Assembly (NCBI RefSeq): GCF_026745355.1
Contig: NC_079207.1
Span: forward strand, 35,999,430-36,063,429
DNA length: 64,000 nucleotides
Origin: Beta vulgaris subsp. vulgaris
Lineage: Eukaryota > Streptophyta > Magnoliopsida > Caryophyllales > Amaranthaceae
Direction of reading: 5' to 3'
Shown piece after piece: positions 47,952-58,498 of this stretch. The translations under genes were made by a program, and so were the position numbers. The stretch's first letter is position 1. Every line of letters starts with the position of its first letter. Below the pieces are notes generated by a model, which ran no database searches, had not been told where the DNA came from, and saw only the letters and a program-made list of their open reading frames with translations.

Positions 47952-49105
47952 AATGAGCCAAAGGGGATAAGGTTCCCGCCCATTGGTGTTTTTCCTTTAT
48001 CCACCATCAAATTCTCCTTGGGGTTTAGAACCTCAAAAGTGTTGCTTATCACAACCGGAGGCCCCTTTGCTAGTTCTGCTTGCTTTCCCGGCACATCTTG
48101 TTGCTCCCAAGTGTCTGTATCAGTCACATTTGCTTTCTTAGGGACCCATTTTTGAGCAGCTTCTTTTCTGCTATGTTTATGCCCCTCCGGATTCTCCTCA
48201 CAACATTCATGTCCCACTTGCTGGCATTTCTTACAATAAGAAGGAATCCATTCATAGACTACTTGTTGCTCCACTATACTACCCTCTGCATCTTCAACTT
48301 TTATCTGTTTGATGATAGGTTTTGTTGCATCGATTTCAACTAGCATCCTAGCATAGGATATTCTAGTTTGGTTTGTAATACATTCATCAGCAAATAACAG
48401 AGTACCAATTGTGCTCCCAATACGACTCAGCGAATCCATACTCCAACAGTTCAATGGTAACTTAGGCAACTCCACCCAAATTGGTACAACTTTTAACACT
48501 TCAGAGTTAAAATTGAATTGTGGAGTCCAAGCCTTCACTATGACAGACCTATTTGCTATGGAGTATGGTCCAAAATACAGTACTTCATTCCTATCATTCA
48601 TGGATTTAAATTTCACCAAGAAATACCCCTCATTATGATCGTACACCTCATGTGGTGTTTCACAAACCCATTGTTTCTCAATGAATGTATGCACATATTT
48701 AAGTGTCGGTGTATCACCAACAACATAAAAAATTATGGCATTCTTCCATTTATCAACCTCTTTCTCAATCTCAGTTCTTTGCAAACACGCAACAGGAACA
48801 CCGTTCTTCAATGTAGGAGTCACGAAATTCAGAGACATACCTCTAGAAGATCTACGAGGTGGAACCACTGGATTCTCCATTGGCGGTGTCTGCAATTCCA
48901 GTCTTCGATTCACCGTCGCTGGAGTTTGAAGCTTCCCTGCTGCTGAAATCACATTCCATTCGCCCGTAATCCCAGCACCCATAATCTGCTCATTGGGGGA
49001 CTCCTTGGTCTCCAAACTCTGTGATTTGTGTGAAGAAGAAGTCGCCTGACTCTTCTGAATCGATTGTTGAACATGATTCTTCTTGGGTCGCCCTCGCTTA
49101 GCCAT
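47948..49105 (-). CDS. LINE ORF1, nucleic-acid-binding protein (DUF4283-like region plus zinc knuckle)
   Basis: This is an intact 385-residue frame starting MAKRGRPKKNHVQ, chosen over an ATG nine codons upstream because plant LINE ORF1 proteins often start with MARGRPRK-like basic residues. About residues 110-230 fit the DUF4283 region, with NAIIFYVVGDTPTLKYVHTF, then FLVKFKSMNDRNEVLYFGPY and PIWVELPKLPLNCW. A zinc knuckle follows at about 291-301 (CKKCQQVGHECC), after YEWIPSY. The protein would coat LINE RNA in a ribonucleoprotein particle. Its TGA overlaps the ORF2 ATG. It is the only uninterrupted frame of the element. Confidence 0.9.
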   Translation of the reverse strand: MAKRGRPKKNHVQQSIQKSQATSSSHKSQSLETKESPNEQIMGAGITGEWNVISAAGKLQTPATVNRRLELQTPPMENPVVPPRRSSRGMSLNFVTPTLKNGVPVACLQRTEIEKEVDKWKNAIIFYVVGDTPTLKYVHTFIEKQWVCETPHEVYDHNEGYFLVKFKSMNDRNEVLYFGPYSIANRSVIVKAWTPQFNFNSEVLKVVPIWVELPKLPLNCWSMDSLSRIGSTIGTLLFADECITNQTRISYARMLVEIDATKPIIKQIKVEDAEGSIVEQQVVYEWIPSYCKKCQQVGHECCEENPEGHKHSRKEAAQKWVPKKANVTDTDTWEQQDVPGKQAELAKGPPVVISNTFEVLNPKENLMVDKGKTPMGGNLIPFGSL

Positions 49106-49200
49106 GAAAATGGCGAAGGTGCACAATAGCAAAGCACGCTATCCTTCGCCGAGAGAACTTAGAGAGAGAACCCGTTATAATAAAATTTTTTACAACCTTT

Positions 49201-49236
49201 ATTATTATTGTTGTTGTTATTATTATTATTGTTACG
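49201..49236. repeat. ATT/GTT microsatellite
   Basis: An imperfect trinucleotide run directly follows the right LINE target duplication. Confidence 0.8.
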
Positions 49237-50239
49237 TCTACTTGAGAGTCAAGCAGCTTCTTCTTCGGTATGTTCTTGGAGAGACTTGTACAAGCGATGC
49301 CTTTGCTCATCGTTCCGAACCTACAACAAAGGAAACCAACCCTAGAGGTTTGGGTGGTGCCCCCTAAAATATCAAAGGAAATAATCCTTTTAAAAAGCTT
49401 AGTTTCCCTTCAATTCATAGGAAACGTGGAGACCTCTAATTGGTCCATATGTTCGCTCATCAATCCTTCATTTTTAGGTTACAAAATTTACCCCTAAAAG
49501 GGGATTTATCTGTTGCAAAACTAATTAATTTCCTTTTACCAAAAGTTACCCAATTTTTTTTGAAGGGGAGTGACGCTTCTACTCCCTAGAAGGCCACGTG
49601 CCCGGTCATTTTTACCAGTTTGGCAGGTTTTTACCTCCCTATAAAAAATTCATTTTGTCCTTTCTGAAATCATTTCAACACTTTGAGTAATTTTTCTATA
49701 AGGAAGGACTCTAGAACTTTTTAACTTTTCAAGAGAGATGGTGTGTTCGTCCAGATCTGTTTGCTCATTTCTTAGATACATCAACCGTTCAATAATCTGT
49801 AACGTTCGTTAGTTATCTCATTTTTCTTCCTTGCCATTCCTTATTCTTTATTTTTTTCTTAAAAAAGCCATAAAAAATAAATTCTTCCTCTTCGATGAAT
49901 AACCACGGCCGTCCAAGAGTTTTTCTTGACACTGGGATCGATAGTTTTTTTTTCTTTGGCGCATTTTAGGATTGGGCCTATTCTTGTCGATTATACATAT
50001 CCCTGTTTTTATGGATTTGGCCAACAAAGTCAGAGGATCCAGTCTTTACCTATGCATGGTAATCTGGCATGCGTCAAGCAACCAACCCGTCTAAGATGAG
50101 GGTTGGTACTGCCTAATTCCAATTCTGAAATGAAACAGTCTACTGGTCGTGTTCCTGAGTGAGAAATAAGGAAAGGGAAACCCAAAGTGCTTGGCCTGCG
50201 ACAGAGCTATCTTTTCTTGGAAATAGTAGGGAAGGAGAT
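49237..50239. other. Unassigned DNA, possibly the leader of an older gypsy-type element
   Basis: No gene recognised. A TATA-like CCTATAAAAAATTC at about 49638, followed by sequence leading to the ORF fragment at 50240, could be the regulatory part of the same old element. Confidence 0.3.
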
Positions 50240-50385
50240 CCTGATAAAACAAATCGATAGGCTAGCCCATCTGGAAGATATGTGGAGGTGGAAGAAGCCC
50301 ACAATGAGAATGATGAGAGCGAGCCTAGCTTTCCTGAGGAGTCTGACAATCCATCCACAACATCGTCTAAAATTAGGAGACATCT
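50240..50385 (+). pseudogene. N-terminal piece of a gypsy-type ORF, split by the solo LTR
   Basis: The frame encodes an acidic stretch (EVEEAHNENDESEPSFPEES, then SKIRRHL) that joins the frame at 53367 when the LTR and one copy of the target duplication are removed. It has no recognised domain itself. Confidence 0.45.
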
Positions 50386-53366
50386 TGTAAGGCCCCGACT
50401 ACTAATTCATTATTTAAGATAATCTAATTAGCAGCGGAATACCTATTTAGTCGAGGCATTACTGCCGCACCTTCGGTTAGGAAGGTGCAAGGCTACAATC
50501 ATATAAACTATTTAAACCTTAAGAGATATAATAGTGATAACTTAGACATCTTATATTATAATAAAGTAGACAACGTTAACGTTTACTTGACATAACAACG
50601 ATAACTCATATCAAAGCATATGGTCTTACATTCTAGTTAAGTTAACCTTACAAGTTAGTAGCACTAATAATAGATGATTTAATAAGGTGGTAATCCTTGC
50701 CACTACGCAGTACCATCGTCCCCAGCAGTACCTAAAACATAAATACAAAACGTTATGAGCCGAGGCTCAGTAACAAGCTACTCTAGCAACGTAAATTCAT
50801 TTCAACTCATTTTATTTGTAAACAGGGGGAAAGAATAACTCAAACATTTGTCGAAAATACCGATCATTCAGCTTTACCTTTATAAACCATTAATCCTTTT
50901 ATTTATTTTTTTCTTACTTTGGTTGCTGCAAAATCAGTCAGCTCTGGGACGTCTCCCAGCCATGTGTATGCACCACTGTGCAAGGACCTGTGTCCCGGGC
51001 ATTACCCTACACCAGTAACGGGCCAGTGCCCTAATAAACAGTAACGGGCCAGTGCCCCAGTAAACAGCTCGGTACGTATACGACCGCCAATCAGCTCAGC
51101 AAACCAGTTCTTTCACTTTATGTTATCATGTTTCGTTACTTTTAATATTCATAGGTGATAGACATCAGTCATTTATCTCAGCTCTACCTCAATGATTAAG
51201 GTAGCAAAATCATTTCATCTCATATTAACTTTTCATAAATCATAGGCCATGATAACCCATCCAGTTCATAGAACTCATAGAATGTGCCAATAACTCATAG
51301 TAATCACCCCGCAACTCAAGAATAAACATTTTGATAAACTTTTACTAAATCACATTGTCCTCATGTTCATAAAAACATTTAAAGGGAATTGCGGGTACTA
51401 GCAGTAGATGTTACCTTGATTGCAGAATAATAATAATAGTCCTCTTCTTATGTCCTTGATATCGTCCTTACTGAGCTCCGAGGAACGAGTTCTTTTAAGT
51501 TTCAAAACGAGTATTTTTATAAGTAAGAAAATTAATAGAACATATTAGTATTAGTGCTCTTTAAGTGTGATTCTTAGTTTACAATACTATTTATGTAAGT
51601 TATATATAATCTAACTTATTTCGCGGTTACGTAATACGTTGAAGTTATACTAGCTTATCCAAAAATCTTTATACTTAGTTCCATAGATATTATTTAGAAA
51701 TCAAATTAAAAGTATCACTAATCCTTTAGTCGTATTACTATATTCTAAGCTTATAAATTAATAGTTGCATATTCATATAAAGGAGTTACAAATTACAATT
51801 ATGAGTGACTATATAAGGAAAATACCTACTACAACATTCCTTGCCTAATTTCTCATGAATTATTATTATTACTCTAATAACCACTAATGAACTAAATACC
51901 AACTCATTTTTAAGTGTTCCTAATATTCAATAAAGAATTCAGATTATAAGAACTAGAAGGTAATTAGTTTAAGATAACATTTTTAATTACCCCTAACATA
52001 AATATTAACATAACTATTTAAAGGTTTGATTTAAACAAGTAATTTAATTAAGTCCACAAAACAGTCCACTTAAGTCCCATAAATAAACAAGCATCCATTG
52101 AAACAAGCTGGTTTAAGTAAGGTAATCAGATTTTAGGCCCACTTAGATTAATGAGTAAAAGTATTAGGCTTTCCCTAAAATATTTTAACCCAGAATTTTA
52201 GATAGAAGAATAAAAGGAGAGAGGGTGAAGTACCTCTGCTCTCTTGGAGCAGGGACGAGCGACAGACAAGGGGGCTCGGAGCTCCGGCGAAACCGAACAG
52301 CAGCTCGCGGTGGTGTGGCGCAGCGCGAACGGTCGGCGGTTTCCTCGAAGCTTCGGCGGCGGCGGAAGATACGAGCAGCAGCAGCGAGCAACGCACGAAC
52401 CAGAGGAGTGGTCGAAGAAAGGAGGAGAGAGAATGTTCGTGCAGGGATTCGAAGGCGACGACTGAGTGCGCGAGAGGGGAGAGGGGACTGGGCGGTTGGT
52501 CGGCAGCGGCTATGCCTGTTCGACGGCGGCAGAAAGGGCGAGAGATGATGGGTCGTGGTGTTGCGCGGTTCGCGAAAGAGGAGAGAGAGTGGTCGTGCAG
52601 GGAGAACGACGAGGAAGAGGTGTGGCGTTGGCTGGTGGTTCTTGCTGGTGGTCGGGAAGTGGAGTTGTGGTGGTTATTGGGTTGTTGTATGGTGGTTGTA
52701 ATGGTGGCCGAAAACAGAAGAACAGAGGAGTTGAAAGATTTGAAAACTTTTGTTTCAAATTCTTTTAGTTGATGTAAACTTCTGAATTGTTGTTGTTGAT
52801 TTTGTGATTCTAAAACTCAACCATTCCTCCCTATTTATAGAGAAACTTCCATCTCAGTAGATGAATTTCAGAATTTTAAATTACCAAAACCATTCAAGAA
52901 AACAAGTGGCTAAATTCAGTAGTTTTGAGAAAAACCAGTGGTTTAAGGGTGGTTGAGAGATTGAAAGCTCAATTAAATTTACTGAGATAGTTTTTTGACT
53001 TGTTGAGAAATCTCCATTCTTGTCCTTCCACGTATAGGAGGAGAAGAAGATGGAGTTATTGCTTTCCTTTTGTGTTTTCTGATTTTTGGAGAAGAAAAGT
53101 GCTAGGCATTTTTTTTGTTTTGTTTGGGCCTCAAAGGAGTTGGTCATTGGGCATTGGGTCCATCAGAATTTTTTATCCTTAAGTCCTACATCATTTACAA
53201 TATTAATGCTAGATTTAGTAACTTAATTTATGAACTTCATTAACCCAAAATTACCAAACAAAATAACTTAGAAATTAACTTCCAAATTACTAAATTTGGA
53301 TCGTTTTTAGTTGATTAATTACGATTAGTTATTAATTAAATAATATTAAAACTTGGGGATATTACA
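50386..53366 (-). mobile_element. Solo LTR (2981 bp), minus strand, Tekay-like in style
   Basis: On the plus strand it runs TGTAAGGCCCCGAC to GGGGATATTACA, i.e. minus-strand TGTAATATCCCC to GGGGCCTTACA. The flanks are CATCT (50381-50385) and CGTCT (53367-53371), four of five matching. A minus-strand TATA box (CTATAAATAG) is at 52831-52840, with a GC-rich leader downstream of it (52740-52230) that explains several overlapping open frames. AGCAGCGGAAT near the 3' end recalls the CCGCTGC of the 17384 LTR. Confidence 0.8.
52831..52840 (-). promoter_or_regulatory. TATA box of the minus-strand solo LTR
   Basis: CTATAAATAG on the minus strand, about 527 nt from the LTR start. Function is inferred. 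Confidence 0.5.
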
Positions 53367-53742
53367 CGTCTAGGTCCTCTTTCTGACCCAGGCTTTGTAA
53401 TAGTCAACCTAAATGGTTGGAAAAACTTGGCCCAGACGTTAGCCACTTGTCCACCGCCATGCCCATGCCGGGCTATTCCTTTGTGGTTCCTAATGAGAAG
53501 GTCACCATTTTAAGCACTCCCCGAGGTCAGTTTGTCGTTTATAAACTGGCCTTGGACATAGGGTTGAGGTTTCCCCTTCATGACTATATCGAAGATGTGT
53601 AAAGGCATTACAACCTCGGCTATCATCAACTAGTGCCGAAAGACTGGCATAACATCTTAACTTCTATAGCCGTATGCGAGTTGCACAGCTTGGCTCTTTC
53701 CTTACCAGCCTTTACCCATCTTCATTATGTCTCCAAGGTTCC
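53367..53742 (+). pseudogene. Gypsy-type transposon protein fragment (Transposase_28-like)
   Basis: After PLSDPGFVIVNLNGWKNLAQ, a shifted frame gives MPMPGYSFVVPNEKVTIL, then VVYKLALDIGLRFPLHDYIE and, past an in-frame TAA at 53600-53602, HYNLGYHQLVPKDWHNI. The pattern G-L-R-F-P-L-H followed by Q-L-x-P-x-W-x-N-I resembles the N-terminal domain called putative gypsy type transposon (PF04195). A frameshift and a stop show it is dead. The family call is from memory of the domain pattern. Confidence 0.5.
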
Positions 53743-53932
53743 TCTACTTTCCTCAGAAAAATAAAGTCATACACTCATTCCTTTCTTCAAAATATATAAA
53801 TTGGAAAATATCTGTACTTGGAAATATAACTTTTTAGGCAGGATAAGGAAAAAAAATGCAAATAAAATGCAAAAAAATTATGCACTAAAATGCGAAACTC
53901 TAACTTATATGCCTTTCCTAAGCTTCTTGTTG
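53743..53932. repeat. Direct repeat copy A of a retrotransposon leader segment
   Basis: CCTCAGAAAAATAAAG through ATGCGAAACTCTAACTTATA recurs at 54549-54590 plus 55658-55800, where a MULE interrupts it. This copy has no insertion. Confidence 0.85.
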
Positions 53933-54548
53933 CTCTTTCCACAATTCAGCATTCGGAGGTCAATTATGAAATAGGGTACAGTAGCTAGCCAAATTCCTTC
54001 TTGATAATGGTAGGGTTCGATGTAGGGTAAGTGTTGTAAAAGTAAAGCAATTGTTAGTCCATGACATGAAACTATTGGTATCCTTGCTCTAATAAAAAGT
54101 TTGCATACTTCAAATTAGCACGCACATAATCAGTCACAATTTCTGCATCTCTTTTTACTAGAACGCGTACGAAAAATGGACTATGAATTGTCATAATGAA
54201 TCTGTGGTAAAAAAATTTACAAATAGTGAGTACCACATATATTGTCATAAAGATGATTAAATATCCTTCCTTGTGAAAATTTAATAATATTTTCATACTT
54301 TGCTAGACAGAATGTCATACAATTATTCATAAGAACGATAATGCGAGTGTAATAAGGAAACAAAAAAAAAAATCACACTATTTGCGTTTTCAAAAAAATT
54401 TAAGTATATATAAATATGTTTATAATAGGTTTTTATTCTGAATAAAAGATTTTCGTGTATGAAAAAATTAATCGAGGAAGTTCCTAGGAAAGAGAGGTGT
54501 GGCACAAACGACCAACTTAAGTACTAAGTCTTTCCTTAGCCAGAATTT
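53933..54548. other. Spacer between the two leader copies
   Basis: No gene or recognised element; AT-rich. Confidence 0.5.
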
Positions 54549-54590
54549 TCCTCAGAAAAATAAAGCCATACACTTATTCCTTTCTTCAAA

Positions 54591-55657
54591 GAGTTTTTTG
54601 TCAGAAACAACCTTTCAAAAATGTCATTTTGTGAGAAACAACCTTTTAAAAGTGTCATTTTGTGAGAAACAACCTTATAAAATTTTTATTGTGAAAAACA
54701 ACCTTTGAACTCAATTTTTTTGTAAGATCATACCTAGTGTCTATTTTCCGGCATTGACTGGAATTTTCCGGCCTTGACTTTTTTTTTTACCCCCTCCCTC
54801 TCTTTTATTTTACTTTTATTTTTTATTTTTTTGAAAGACTCTTTTATTTTACTTGGTATTAACTTTTCCTCCAATTTCCTTCTTATAACCCCACCTTATA
54901 TAACTACTTCTTCCCTCTTTCAAACTTAACCACTTCTTCTCTCTCTTCCACATTAACCCAATTCGAAAATTCCCCAAAAAAATTCCTAAACTTCTTTGCT
55001 GTATTTTAGGGTTCTTCAATTGGTAATTTTATGATTTTTCATCGCAACTAATTTCTTCTTGTTCATAACATTTAGGGTTATCTTTTCAATTGATGAATTA
55101 GGGCTTATCTTATCAATTGAATTAGGACACTCCTTTGAACTTAATCTGCAATTTTCTTTGTTTTAGTGCTATGGTCAAATGCGATTGTGGATTTGCAGTT
55201 GTGTTTTACTTTATGTAATTGTGAGTTTCATGTTTGTGAAAGTATTTGCTTAAGTGAGGAGAAAAATGAACAGTTAAGAGAGAGAGAGAAGGAATTACTG
55301 AAGAAGAAGAAAAAGAAAAATAATTTACTGAAGAGAAGCATTCAATTGCAGCCCAACCCTTCAATGCTTCTAGAGTTCCAAAGATAGGAGAGAGAAAATA
55401 GGGTGGGTTGGTTTTGAAATAGGGTAGGTTATAAGAAGGAAATTGGAGGGAAAGTTAATATCAAGTAAAATAAAAAGAGAGGGAGGGGGTAAAAAAAAGT
55501 CAAGGGCGGAAAATTCCAGTCAATGCCGTAAAATAGGCACCAGGTCTGATCTTACAAAAAACTTGAGTTTAAAGGTTGTTTTTCACAAAAAAAAAAATTA
55601 TAAGGTTGTTTCTCACAAAATGACACGTTTAAAAGGTTGTTTCCGACAAAAAAACTC
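54591..55657. mobile_element. MULE with long inverted repeats and 9 bp target duplication (1067 bp)
   Basis: TTCTTCAAA flanks both sides (54582-54590, 55658-55666). Termini start GAGTTTTTTGTC and the inverted arms run about 260-340 bp, sharing GGTTGTTT-type units, GGAATTTTCCGG-type and CCCTCCCTCTC-type segments. The interior (54930-55395) holds an ATG followed by VKCDCGFAVV and later SEEKNEQLREREKELLKKKK. That could be a captured GRF-type zinc finger and coiled coil, but it is too broken to be sure. No transposase is present. Confidence 0.92.
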
Positions 55658-55831
55658 TTCTTCAAAATATATAAATTGGAAAATATTTATACTTGGAAAT
55701 ATAACTTTTTAGGCCGGATAAGGGAAAAAAAATTATGCAAATAAAATGCAAAAAATTTATGCACTAAAATGCGAAACTCTAACTTATATGTCCTTCCTAA
55801 ATCTACCCAAACTCTCATTAATAAATCTAAA
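55658..55831 (-). repeat. Direct repeat copy B, leader of the minus-strand retrotransposon
   Basis: This is the continuation of copy B after the MULE. On the minus strand it lies immediately after the primer site, so it is the untranslated leader of the element whose LTR ends at 55849. It diverges from copy A at about 55800. Confidence 0.65.
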
Positions 55832-55845
55832 GGCTCTTGATACCA
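55832..55845 (-). promoter_or_regulatory. Primer-binding site of the minus-strand retrotransposon
   Basis: TGGTATCAAGAGCC on the minus strand, three bases from the LTR end TGCTACA. It has the same extra A as the array primer site at 1900. Confidence 0.6.
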
Positions 55846-57005
55846 CTTTGTAGCACCCTCAAATTTCTCTCTTTTTGAAGAATATATTTTAATATAGAAC
55901 ACTTGAGAAACTTGAGAGTATTACCGCCACGTGATAATGTAAAAGGCTAAAATTACTAACTACTAATTTAGCAATGCACCGGAACTAATAATAATAACTT
56001 CTCTTTATTGATAAATGAAAAATTTATTGTTGCTACTATGACAAAGGGAATTATAAAAATAACAACTACTAAACTAAGCTATGTATTACTCTTCATTAGC
56101 TCCCGTGCGAAGTATGCATCAAATCATCCTGTAAAGTCGGTTCACCGAAAGGGTCATCACAGGGACAAAGCCATAAAACAAATTAAACAAATAAAATGCG
56201 TGTCAGTAAAAATATTGAGTACATGTATATGCGAAAATTTAAATACTTTATTAATATTCAAGATATTTTTATAAACCTTCCTTGGAAACTTGTAATACTT
56301 GTATAATATAAAGTATATAACTCTATCAAAACTCATTTTCCTTGTTTAGGTACCTTTCCTAAAGTGTGCACACCACCCAAGTTTAGTATTCCTTACTGAG
56401 TCTATTACGAGCGATTACTACCTTGTCCACATGACTTATACAAAAGTACATGGGTAAAAAATATAATGGCTACTGTTCTTGCTAATAAATAACAAGTTGT
56501 TGCCTCTTTATAATTGTGATCATGAAAGACCATATATCTAATAAAATTCTTTTGAAAATATTCCTCCTGTAAAAAGAATAAACTAGTATAAAATTTGGTT
56601 ATATAAAGCCATAGTTAAATAACCTCCTTGTAAAACAATCGTGAGAAGTGTTAATGAATACAATAATAATAATAGTGATACTTTATTAAGATAATTTAGA
56701 ACACGCCGTTCATACTTGAAATGCCAAAATGTGAAGTATTACTATTCTAATTTTTTTTGGCAGCAGTAATCGATGCATATAATCACAACTATAAGTAAGG
56801 AGATAACAAGATTAATTAAACTTGCTTCCTAACTCTAATAAAATAGGAAAAATTATTTTAATTAAGTCAACCTTTGCGTGGTCTTCCAATTTCAAGTCTA
56901 ACTTTTGATTATTCCTAGTCAAGCCAACTTTGTAGCACCATTAACTTTAATTAGGATAAATGACCGGTAACCTGATAAATTTGTAAATAAAAAAGTTTAC
57001 CAATT

Positions 57006-57145
57006 AACCCACCCATTAACCCACCCAAAACTGAAAACCCACCCATTAACCCACCCAAAACTGAAAACCTACCCATTAACTCACCCACCCAAAACTGAAA
57101 ACCTACCCATTAACCCACCCAAAAACTAAAAACCACCCATTAACC
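57006..57145. repeat. 30 bp minisatellite, about four copies
   Basis: The unit is built from CCACCCATTAACCCACCC plus AAAACTGAAAAC. The copies are slightly variable. Confidence 0.85.
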
Positions 57146-57180
57146 CACAACACCACCATCCCCACCCCACCCACAACAAC

Positions 57181-57500
57181 AACAGCCCAACCACCCCCTC
57201 CCCTTCCCCCCTTCGAATCTCGGGCCACCCCCTCCCTTGCCGGAAAAACGCTCCTCCTCCTCGTCCCCCCCTTCGAATTCCGCACCTCCCCTCCCCCTCC
57301 CCCGCCGGAAAATCGCTCCCCGGCCCTCCCCTACCCTTCGAATCCCATACCTTCCCCTCCCCTTCTGGAAAATCGATCCTCCTCCCCTTCCTCCTTCGAA
57401 TCCCGCGCCTCCCCCTCCTCGCCGGAAAATCGCTTCCCCTCCCCCACCCCTCCGACCGCGCCTCCCCCTCCTCACCCCTTCGAATCGAATCCCGCGCCTC
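57181..57500. repeat. C-rich ~60 bp tandem repeat, about five units
   Basis: TTCGAAT recurs at 57212, 57272, 57337, 57395 and about 57479, each followed by a C-rich run and GCCGGAAAATCG. The minus-strand open frame here is a translation of the repeat. Confidence 0.8.
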
Positions 57501-57529
57501 CCGCTCTCCACCCTCGTTTTTGCCCAGAA

Positions 57530-57835
57530 AGAAACGGAGGAGGTGGATGATCTGAAGAACTAGGGTTGTGGGCTTCCGGCGAGAGTGAGGGAGGAGGACG
57601 GAGACAAGTGCGCCGGCGAGAGTGAGGGAGGGGGAGGCGCGGGGGGGGGGCTGCGTGAGGAGGAGGAAGGGTGCTAGTGGGCGAGGTGGTGGGAGGGGTG
57701 GGGGTGGGGGTGCTGCTGGTGGAAAGGCAGTAGGGGCAGAGGAGGGGAGGAGTGGGGTGGGGGGACGCTGCTGGTGGGGGTGCAGGGGTAGGGGAGGGGT
57801 GGGGGGTGGGGGTGGTGTAAGGAAGAGGGAAGAGA
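57530..57835. repeat. G-rich tract with quadruplex potential
   Basis: Plus-strand runs of three to nine G separated by short loops (for example GGGAGGGGTGGGGGTGGGGG) fill about 300 bp. It follows the C-rich block, so strand skew flips within 50 bp. Confidence 0.8.
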
Positions 57836-58336
57836 AAGATAACAGGTGAGGGGAGTAGTGAGAAAATAAAACAAAAAAATATAGCAATCCAATCATTTGA
57901 CGACACGTGGCATATGTAACCTGCTAAATAGGTCACAAACAGGTTAAAACTCAATACAAGAAAATAGCCCTACAAGCCTAACTTGACTAGGAATAATCAA
58001 AAGTTAGACTTGAAATTGGAAGACCACGCAAATGTTGACTTATTTAAAACAATTTTTCCAATAAAATAATAACGTCTAACCATGATTATACTAAAACTCA
58101 TGAAATTCATAATAAACTTATAAAAACATGTGCTTCAATCCAAAATAGTAACCCTAAAAACATGTTATTACGTATGCAAAATAATATATATAAAGATCTA
58201 TATATACACGCACCTTGGAAAATTAATAATTACTAGGGAGGAAGAGAAAGGTAGGCTAAAAAGAGAGTTGAGTTTAAACTTGAGAAAAGAGATTCATTTC
58301 TCAAATTTGGTGTGAAGAATATGATGGGTGGAGACC

Positions 58337-58346
58337 CCTATTTATA
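58337..58346 (-). promoter_or_regulatory. TATA box of the minus-strand LTR
   Basis: TATAAATAGG on the minus strand. It resembles the boxes of the other long LTRs in the window. Confidence 0.5.
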
Positions 58347-58498
58347 TTAGTTGGATAAGTAGAATAGGAATAGGACTAGGAAACTAAAAGATGAATTTAG
58401 GAAAAAAGATAAACTAATCTAGCTAAGATATACCTAATATTTATGATTATCCAACTAAGATTAAAAAAAAGATATAAATTATCCCATAATACATAATT

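Larger units (their letters stand above)
44515..49188 (-). mobile_element. L1-type LINE, near full length (4.67 kb), 15 bp target duplication
   Basis: TTTACAACCTTTATT occurs at 44500-44514 and 49189-49203, a perfect 15 bp target duplication. On the minus strand the order is a short 5' leader, ORF1, ORF2 and a 3' region ending in an A-rich tail (T-rich on the plus strand at 44513-44530). ORF1 and ORF2 overlap by the four bases ATGA. The insertion lies beside a Tourist-like element. The long duplication, A-rich end and lack of LTRs are the marks of target-primed retrotransposition. Confidence 0.95.
56844..58063. repeat. Inverted repeat (~82 bp arms) around a 1.06 kb loop
   Basis: GCGTGGTCTTCCAATTTCAA and flanking sequence occur at 56844-56923, and in inverse at 57982-58063, nearly identical over about 80 bp. 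The loop contains a minisatellite and the C-rich/G-rich block. It may mark an inserted transposon, but no target duplication was identified. Confidence 0.75.
55849..58489 (-). mobile_element. LTR of a minus-strand Ty3/gypsy-like element (its 5' part is beyond the MULE at 58499)
   Basis: The 3' border (minus-strand GGTGCTACA) is fixed by the adjoining primer site. A minus-strand TATA box (TATAAATAGG) is at 58337-58346. The LTR start could not be located; it probably lies past the MULE, between about 59540 and 59850. The LTR also contains the inverted repeat and skewed block listed separately. Confidence 0.6.

Noticed and set aside
52225..52772. Overlapping Arg/Gly-rich frames on both strands
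   Set aside because: They lie in the GC-rich leader of the minus-strand solo LTR; several frames are open simply because of base composition.
57126..57896. 256-codon minus-strand frame rich in Pro, Gly and Arg
   Set aside because: It is a translation of the C-rich tandem repeat and G-rich tract; periodic and low complexity.
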